DNA from: an uncultured Pseudoflavonifractor sp.
GTDB lineage: Bacteria; Bacillota; Clostridia; Oscillospirales; Oscillospiraceae
Direction of reading: 5' to 3'
Assembly: GCA_947577065.1 (NCBI GenBank)
Contig: CANPTT010000008.1
Coordinates: forward strand, 1-64,000
Length of the DNA: 64,000 nt
Positions 59,989-64,000 of this stretch are shown in pieces; within the stretch, counting starts at the first letter, position 1; every line of letters begins with the position of its first letter. Both the position numbers and the translations under genes were made by a program. The notes under the pieces were generated by a model. The model searched no databases. It saw only the letters and a list, made by a program, of their open reading frames with translations, and was not told where the DNA came from.

Positions 59989-60270
59989 ATAATATTTCGC
60001 CTGTCCAGTCTTCTCCTCACCCTATTCCCGCCGCAATTATTTGTCTTAACATCACATATGCGAAACCACTCTCAGCCCTGAGCCTGAACTCTCATTCCTG
60101 CTCAATAAAGCCAAACGTCTTTTTCTTTTCTGCGATTGGATCGCGGTTGGAAAGATAGGATCCTGCCATTCCTTGCGTCCCAATAGACAAACAAGGGTAA
60201 GCGGCCCCAAAAAGTTGGCCGATCAGTTGAAAAGCCGTTTTTTGCCGGGGCTCTCTTTCCCCAACGAAAA
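59989..60270. other. Intergenic segment with no recognised gene
   Basis: Together with the rpiR leader this makes a gap of about 470 bases. No RNA gene or protein family was recognised; a short unsupported ORF covers part of it on the minus strand as an extension of the integrase tail. Confidence 0.6.
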
Positions 60271-60307
60271 GAAAAACCCTGTAACCGAAACGGTTACAGG
60301 GTTTTTC
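60271..60307. terminator. Terminator downstream of the tRNA-Thr fragment
   Basis: A perfect 16-bp stem, GAAAAACCCTGTAACC with its complement around GAAAC, gives T runs on both strands. On the minus strand it directly follows the tRNA 3' end, as expected of the original tRNA terminator. Confidence 0.85.
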
Positions 60308-60309
60308 TT

Positions 60310-60354
60310 TGGAGCTGCTACCCAGATTTGAACTGGGGACCTCATCCTTACCAA
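60310..60354 (-). other. 3' fragment of tRNA-Thr(GGU): attachment-site remnant
   Basis: On the minus strand the sequence runs from the anticodon loop TTGGTAA through GGATG (3' anticodon stem), variable loop and the T arm CCCAGTTCAAATCTGGG to the acceptor strand CAGCTCC plus A. The 5' half of the tRNA (acceptor, D arm, 5' anticodon stem) is missing and replaced by unrelated sequence. A break in the anticodon loop is where tyrosine integrases usually cross over, so this is read as the att copy left by an inserted element. Confidence 0.75.
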
Positions 60355-60490
60355 CTGATTGCCAGCCTCGGATGTACCGCTTTCCGGTGCTTTCGGGGCG
60401 TTTTTGTTGCGGAGGTACATGGTCTTTGGCCCTTTTCCGTCCTTTGACTCCGTCTGGATTTTTCCGCGTGTGGGTCACGGTGTGGGTCAA
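60355..60490 (-). pseudogene. C-terminal tail of a tyrosine integrase (remnant)
   Basis: The minus-strand frame reads LTHTVTHTRKN, then VPPQQKRPEST, and runs on through the tRNA fragment as DEVPSSNLGSSS. This repeating THTVTHT tail is one I associate with the ends of tyrosine integrases in Clostridia, encoded next to the tRNA attachment site. No catalytic R-H-R-Y region is present. The frame is the same as that of the small gene upstream, separated by TGA. Identification is from memory of such tails and is moderate. Confidence 0.45.
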
Positions 60491-60493
60491 AGA

Positions 60494-60715
60494 TCAAGCC
60501 TCTGCCCGTTGGAGATAGAATTCACTCTCTGCCACTCGCACCACAAAATCGTATTCCAGACGAGTCGCTTTGGAGGGAATAATATTATACCGTTTGAACA
60601 CTGTGCGTAAATAAGAAAAGTATTCTTTATCCTCCTTGGTCATCGGAGAAACCCATCCCTGCTCACTGCCCACAGACTCAGCCTGTAATAATTCTTCTCT
60701 GCTCATTTCAGACAT
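60494..60715 (-). CDS. Small protein of a two-gene unit, unknown
   Basis: A 73-residue acidic protein (MSEMSREELLQAESVGSEQG, then TKEDKEYFSYLRTVFKRYNI, then LEYDFVVRVAESEFYLQ) matches no family I know. The start at 60715 has GGAGGG upstream and overlaps the GNAT-like gene by eight bases, so the two are coupled. It lies directly beside an integrase/tRNA remnant. The size and coupling would suit an antitoxin or an accessory protein to the upstream enzyme, but this is only a guess. Confidence 0.6.
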   Translation of the reverse strand: MSEMSREELLQAESVGSEQGWVSPMTKEDKEYFSYLRTVFKRYNIIPSKATRLEYDFVVRVAESEFYLQRAEA

Positions 60716-61229
60716 TGGAATCCCTCCTAAACTCTGAAATAATTCGTTCCGCTGCATCCTCCCAAATCACCATTCGGAAAGGGTCATATGCGGAAACCTG
60801 ACGTGCACCAAACTCTCTCCTATAGTAATCCAGCAACTCACTAGTCTTGGCCTTGAACATTAAAACTCCGTCAAACCCGGCCTCCAGAGATACCTGCACT
60901 GCATAGGCAAACAGCGCCTTAGCAATTCCGTAATAGCGTTTTTGCCCACCCTCAATATGAAGAAGATTCGCATTGCTGTGGCGGGCACTCTCCATGTAAA
61001 CAATTTCCACTGCCAAACAGCTCTCATCTGCTTCATAGGCCATAAGGCCCAGCAACTCATTACTGTCCAATCGACGCAGTGCCACTTTATTGGGTAGCTG
61101 ACGCACATATGATGTAGTCCAGCTCGTCTGCCAATCCTGTGTCTCTATTAAATCATGCTCTGTTGCCTTTTCGATGATGGTCGATATTTTTCTGTCAGAA
61201 CCAGATTCCCGTACAAATAGGTCAAGCAT
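60708..61229 (-). CDS. GNAT-like acetyltransferase fold protein
   Basis: The 173-residue protein has the layout of a GNAT acetyltransferase: LGLMAYEADESCLAVEIVYMESARHS (beta-4), GGQKRYYGIAKALFAYAVQVSLEAGFDGVLMF (acetyl-CoA loop and helix region, although the classic RGxG is not clear) and LLDYYRREFGARQVS near the end. The YYRREFGA ending is typical of GNATs. It precedes a small coupled gene and is driven by a good promoter. Substrate unknown. Confidence 0.65.
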   Translation of the reverse strand: MLDLFVRESGSDRKISTIIEKATEHDLIETQDWQTSWTTSYVRQLPNKVALRRLDSNELLGLMAYEADESCLAVEIVYMESARHSNANLLHIEGGQKRYYGIAKALFAYAVQVSLEAGFDGVLMFKAKTSELLDYYRREFGARQVSAYDPFRMVIWEDAAERIISEFRRDSNV

Positions 61230-61250
61230 AGCACCACTCTTTTCACTGGT

Positions 61251-61279
61251 AGTCTACCATAGAAACCCGCAAAATACAA
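61251..61279 (-). promoter_or_regulatory. Promoter of the GNAT-like unit
   Basis: TTGTAT (61274-61279) and TAGACT (61251-61256) on the minus strand are 17 bp apart, about 20 bases before the ATG. The rest of the gap 61280-61502 holds nothing recognised. Confidence 0.55.
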
Positions 61280-61502
61280 GTCCCGCCCCCACGCAGAATT
61301 TGCTATGCTGTAAACAATATAAGGGGCTATTCTAATACTCCAAATATCGTGGCAGCATAGTAGGCGCTGACCTTCCGGGTGGCAATCGCTAAAGGCAGTT
61401 TAAGAAATAGTGCCTCTTATATGTTTGAAATCTTACAATTACTTTTTGCCTCTGTATTTCACCATTTGTCCCTATCGACTTCCATCTCCAATTATGTACA
61501 AT

Positions 61503-61544
61503 AAAGGAAGCCCCTCCGGCCGGTGGAAATCGGCCAGAGGGGCT
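61503..61544 (-). terminator. Terminator of the phnE/nucleotidase operon
   Basis: AGCCCCTCCGGCCG pairs with CGGCCAGAGGGGCT (one mismatch) over eight bases, followed on the minus strand by TTCCTTTATTG, just after the nucleotidase stop. Confidence 0.8.
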
Positions 61545-61562
61545 GATGCTTTATAGATGCTG

Positions 61563-63077
61563 TTACCGAACCGAAAAAGGATTTTGCGGCAGGCAGACAT
61601 TATCCCCATACTGCTTAAAATATCCCATCATCAAATCAGACATCTCCAAATTGATCTCCTTCTCCACCCGGCAGCCCAGATAGCACTCATAGCCCCCCGT
61701 CCCGCTGGCCCGATAGCTGTTGAGACAGATGGAAAAGCTGTCCTCCTCCCGGACGGGGACGCCCTGGTACTCCAGCTTGACCACCCGGCTGCCCACAGGC
61801 TTTGCAATATCAAAGGTATACGCTACTCCCGCATAATAGTCATAATTATAGTGCTCCACCTTCGGATGCAGAAAGCTGTCCGAGACCTGGAGCGCTCCGT
61901 CTGGCCCATAGGAAAAGTAGGCCGCGCTGCGCTCCATGGCCTGGCGGAGCACCGACCCGGAGATCCGGAGCACCGCTAAGGTGTTGGTGTATGGATAGGC
62001 GGTGAGGAGGTCCCTGCGGTGCACCGTCTGGGGCAGTCCCGCAATTTCATTGGCCAGGCTTGTGGCAGACAACTGGGCCCCGGATACCCACAGCTGGACC
62101 AGATTGAAAAAGTCTGCCAGTCTGCACCCCTTGCTGGCCATGGTCAGCGGATCACTGGGAAGCAGCGGTTCCTCCAGATGGCCCACCACCTCGTCCAGCC
62201 ATTGCTGGGCCCCCTGCTCAACGGTGGAAAATTTCTGCAGCAGGGCCGGCTCACAGGCCCCGCCCGCCGGGATCGTTCGGCTGGAAAAATACTTCTTTCC
62301 ATCCTCTTCCTCCATATTGATTTGGAGAAACTCTTTCCCATTCTCAGCGGGTTGAACCACAAAGGTACCATGAACCATCTGGCCGGGAACCGACATATGC
62401 TGGTGTCCGGTCAGGAGAAGATCGAAGTCCAGCTCCCGGCAGATGCGGCAGGCGATATTTTCCCTGCTGGTGCTGAGCGTCCTCCCGGTGGACAAATCCT
62501 GCTCAAATCCGCCATGATAGACGCACACCGTCACATCCACCTGACCCCGTAATTTTTCAAGCGCCGCCCGGGCTTCCTCAAAGGGGTCGCTCACCGTGAT
62601 ACCCTCCAGGTGCTCCGGCCGCTCCCAGATATTCACATGGTCGGTGACAATACCTACCAGCCCCACCCGCAGGCCGTTCTCCAGCACATGGATCCGGGCG
62701 GGGAACCGGGCAGTACCGTCACTTCCCCGCACGTTTTCACAGATACAGCCCGCTCTGAGCATCCGGAGATAGCCGTCCAGATAGGGCATGCCGAAATTGA
62801 AGTCGTGGTTCCCCAAGGTGACGTAGTCGTATCCGCAGCAGTTCATGATCTCCGCCAGTGTGTCGGCTTTGCCCAGGTTATCGTGGCAAAAGGCCCCAAA
62901 AGGAGAGCCCTGCAGTCCGTCTCCCCCGTCAATGACCAGGGTATTCCCGTCCTTTTGGAACCGGTTGGCGCACTTGAACAGGCCGATATTTTTTTCTTCC
63001 CGGCTACGGTAATCCGTGGGATAGATATAGCCGTGTATATCAGAAGTAAAATAAATTGTCAGCTTCCTACTTCCCAT
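61563..63077 (-). CDS. 5'-nucleotidase/2',3'-cyclic phosphodiesterase-type enzyme
   Basis: The 504-residue protein has an N-terminal metallophosphatase domain with TSDIHGY, DGGDGLQGSPF, TLGNHDFN, VYHGGFE and LLLTGHQHMS. A C-terminal 5'-nucleotidase domain follows (MASKGCRLADFFNLVQ, YPYTNTLAVLRISGSVLRQAME, NSYRASGTGGYECYLG). There is no signal peptide, so the enzyme appears cytosolic, unlike many UshA-type relatives. It starts three bases after the phnE stop and is the last gene of the operon, which suggests phosphate release from nucleotides or phosphoesters brought in by the transporter. Confidence 0.9.
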   Translation of the reverse strand: MGSRKLTIYFTSDIHGYIYPTDYRSREEKNIGLFKCANRFQKDGNTLVIDGGDGLQGSPFGAFCHDNLGKADTLAEIMNCCGYDYVTLGNHDFNFGMPYLDGYLRMLRAGCICENVRGSDGTARFPARIHVLENGLRVGLVGIVTDHVNIWERPEHLEGITVSDPFEEARAALEKLRGQVDVTVCVYHGGFEQDLSTGRTLSTSRENIACRICRELDFDLLLTGHQHMSVPGQMVHGTFVVQPAENGKEFLQINMEEEDGKKYFSSRTIPAGGACEPALLQKFSTVEQGAQQWLDEVVGHLEEPLLPSDPLTMASKGCRLADFFNLVQLWVSGAQLSATSLANEIAGLPQTVHRRDLLTAYPYTNTLAVLRISGSVLRQAMERSAAYFSYGPDGALQVSDSFLHPKVEHYNYDYYAGVAYTFDIAKPVGSRVVKLEYQGVPVREEDSFSICLNSYRASGTGGYECYLGCRVEKEINLEMSDLMMGYFKQYGDNVCLPQNPFSVR

Positions 63078-63080
63078 AGT

Positions 63081-63890
63081 TTACCCCCTCGCCAGCTTTG
63101 TCCTGATCCTGGCGGATATAGTCTCGATAATCAGCACCAGGACGATCAGGCCCAACAGGATGGCCCCCACCTCGTTCCAGCGGTATGCGCTCATGGCGAA
63201 GATCAGGGGCGCGCCAATACCTCCCGCTCCCACCAGACCGAGAACGGTGGCGTCCCGCAGATTCATGTCAAAGCGGTAGATGATGGTGGAGGTAAAGTCC
63301 GGCATGAGCTGGGGCAGGATGCCGTAGCGAATTTTCTGAAAGGTGGTGCAGCCGGCAGCGTCCAGGGATTCCAGGATCCGTTTATCCAGGTCCTCGATGC
63401 TCTCAATATACATTTTGGAGACCATCCCAATGGAGCAGAGAGACATGGTCAAAAGGCCCGCAAAGGGGCCGGGGCCGGTCACGCGGATGAACATAAGGCC
63501 ATACACAAAGGCGGGGATGGTCCGCACCGCCGCGATCAGGCCCCGTCCAATGACCGCCACGGGCCTGGGCACCAGATTGGTGGCGGACAGGAAAGACAGG
63601 GGCAGAGAGATCACCGCCCCCACCACCGTCCCCAGGAAAGCGATGCAGAAAGTCTCCAGCAGAAGATAGGGCACTCCATTAGTGCCAAAGGTCAGCAGAA
63701 GCTTGCTGTCCGGGTGAAAAATCCCTGCCAGGATGTTCCCCGCCACTTTCCAGCCGTTCTCTCCTGTGCTACCCAGTTCAATGGTTGTACTGGACCAGGC
63801 CAGAATGCCGGCGAGCAGGAGGGCGAGCAGGAGCTGATACGCCCAGCGCTTTGGCGCGGACTGATAGGCCTGCCGAATGGTTTCATTCAT
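63081..63890 (-). CDS. phnE: Phosphonate ABC transporter permease PhnE
   Basis: The 269-residue permease has about six membrane helices. The PhnE-type coupling segment is ILESLDAAGCTTFQKIRYGILPQLMPDFTSTIIYRFDMNLRDATVLGLVGAGGIG. PhnE imports phosphonates, phosphite or phosphate esters with PhnC and PhnD, not seen here. The start at 63890 sits seven bases after GGGAGGT; an in-frame GTG three codons upstream overlaps that site. It follows a second PhnE gene by 15 bases. Confidence 0.9.
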   Translation of the reverse strand: MNETIRQAYQSAPKRWAYQLLLALLLAGILAWSSTTIELGSTGENGWKVAGNILAGIFHPDSKLLLTFGTNGVPYLLLETFCIAFLGTVVGAVISLPLSFLSATNLVPRPVAVIGRGLIAAVRTIPAFVYGLMFIRVTGPGPFAGLLTMSLCSIGMVSKMYIESIEDLDKRILESLDAAGCTTFQKIRYGILPQLMPDFTSTIIYRFDMNLRDATVLGLVGAGGIGAPLIFAMSAYRWNEVGAILLGLIVLVLIIETISARIRTKLARG

Positions 63891-63905
63891 ATGCCGCACC
63901 TCCCG

Positions 63906-64000
63906 TCAGGTCAGCCGCTTGCGGATGGCATGGCTGACCCACTCGATCACGACCACCGTGACAAAGAGGACAACCAGGATCATCCCAAGGCTGTCATATT
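63906..64000 (-). CDS. phnE: Second PhnE-type permease, C-terminal end only
   Basis: Only the last 30 codons lie in the window: YDSLGMILVVLFVTVVVIEW, then VSHAIRKRLT and a TGA stop. A hydrophobic helix followed by a basic amphipathic end is what PhnE permeases end with (compare the adjacent gene, which ends in ARIRTKLARG). The two permeases would form a heterodimer. The gene continues past the right edge. Confidence 0.7.
   Translation of the reverse strand, partial: YDSLGMILVVLFVTVVVIEWVSHAIRKRLT

Noticed and set aside
60092-60490. A 132-codon minus-strand ORF taken as a full gene
   Set aside because: It begins at TTG directly after a stop, has no ribosome site and runs through a tRNA fragment and a terminator; only the upstream part is kept, as an integrase tail.
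60309-60518. A 69-codon plus-strand ORF beginning MELLPRFELGTSS
   Set aside because: It is the complement of a tRNA T arm, a well-known source of false proteins; the tRNA fragment and integrase tail explain it.
61301-61502. A riboswitch or small RNA in the gap upstream of the GNAT-like unit
   Set aside because: No known riboswitch core or tRNA arm could be recognised and pairing is weak; only the promoter and terminator at the edges are supported.

Overview
The window reads as chromosome of a GC-rich Firmicute of class Clostridia, most like the Oscillospiraceae (Flavonifractor / Lawsonibacter / Pseudoflavonifractor type). This is inferred from the L27 leader peptide together with its Prp protease, strong AGGAGG ribosome binding sites, PPDK, an FeFe hydrogenase, DegV and DUF1836 proteins, and mannose-family PTS genes. 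Genes are dense, with few gaps over 300 bases, and most lie on the minus strand.

Layout. 1-4536 is the end of an integrative element: an hsdM fragment, a zinc-ribbon protein and a sigma-like regulator run left, while a small ORF, a KilA-N protein and a large serine recombinase run right from a palindromic divergent promoter. 4537-10086 carries a MerR regulator with a membrane tail, a DUF3783 protein, a split ThrE-type exporter, a HAD phosphatase and two SGNH-fold exoproteins flanking a lipoprotein. 10131-13171 is the rplU-prp-rpmA / obg cluster. 13149-14200 holds two small HTH regulators and an array of large hairpins. 14319-22728 has an iron alcohol dehydrogenase, a phosphoesterase, prmA, DegV, DUF1836 and ppdK. 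23605-33598 is a single LacI-controlled operon for nucleoside uptake and breakdown (MFS, two nitroreductases, nucleoside phosphorylase, BMP-type ABC transporter, nucleoside hydrolase). 33686-40786 is a redox block: a secreted flavoprotein reductase, a MerR regulator, an FeFe hydrogenase and an NAD(P)-linked partner. 40835-43446 has azlCD, trmO and a second phosphorylase. 43617-49495 is a mannose-family PTS locus with a GntR regulator, an amidohydrolase, a HAD enzyme and a BtpA protein. 49729-58007 is a second GntR gene, then an iron/phosphonate-type ABC transporter with two different ATPases and a divergent membrane AraC sensor. 58121-61229 is a scar region: a truncated dppB, an RpiR regulator, a tRNA-Thr 3' fragment with an integrase tail, and an unrecognised two-gene unit. 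61563-64000 is the end of a phnE / 5'-nucleotidase operon that runs in from the right edge.

Best candidate for an undescribed system: the hydrogenase block. The MerR gene is translationally linked to hydA. The next gene downstream, a secreted protein with a stalk, two FMN_bind domains and one FAD domain, has a promoter with the 19-bp spacer and dyad typical of MerR control. This suggests a regulated link between hydrogenase-derived reductant and reduction of an acceptor outside the cell. Second candidate: the nucleoside operon, where two nitroreductase-fold enzymes and a phosphorylase lacking the usual catalytic Asp suggest a modified nucleoside as substrate.
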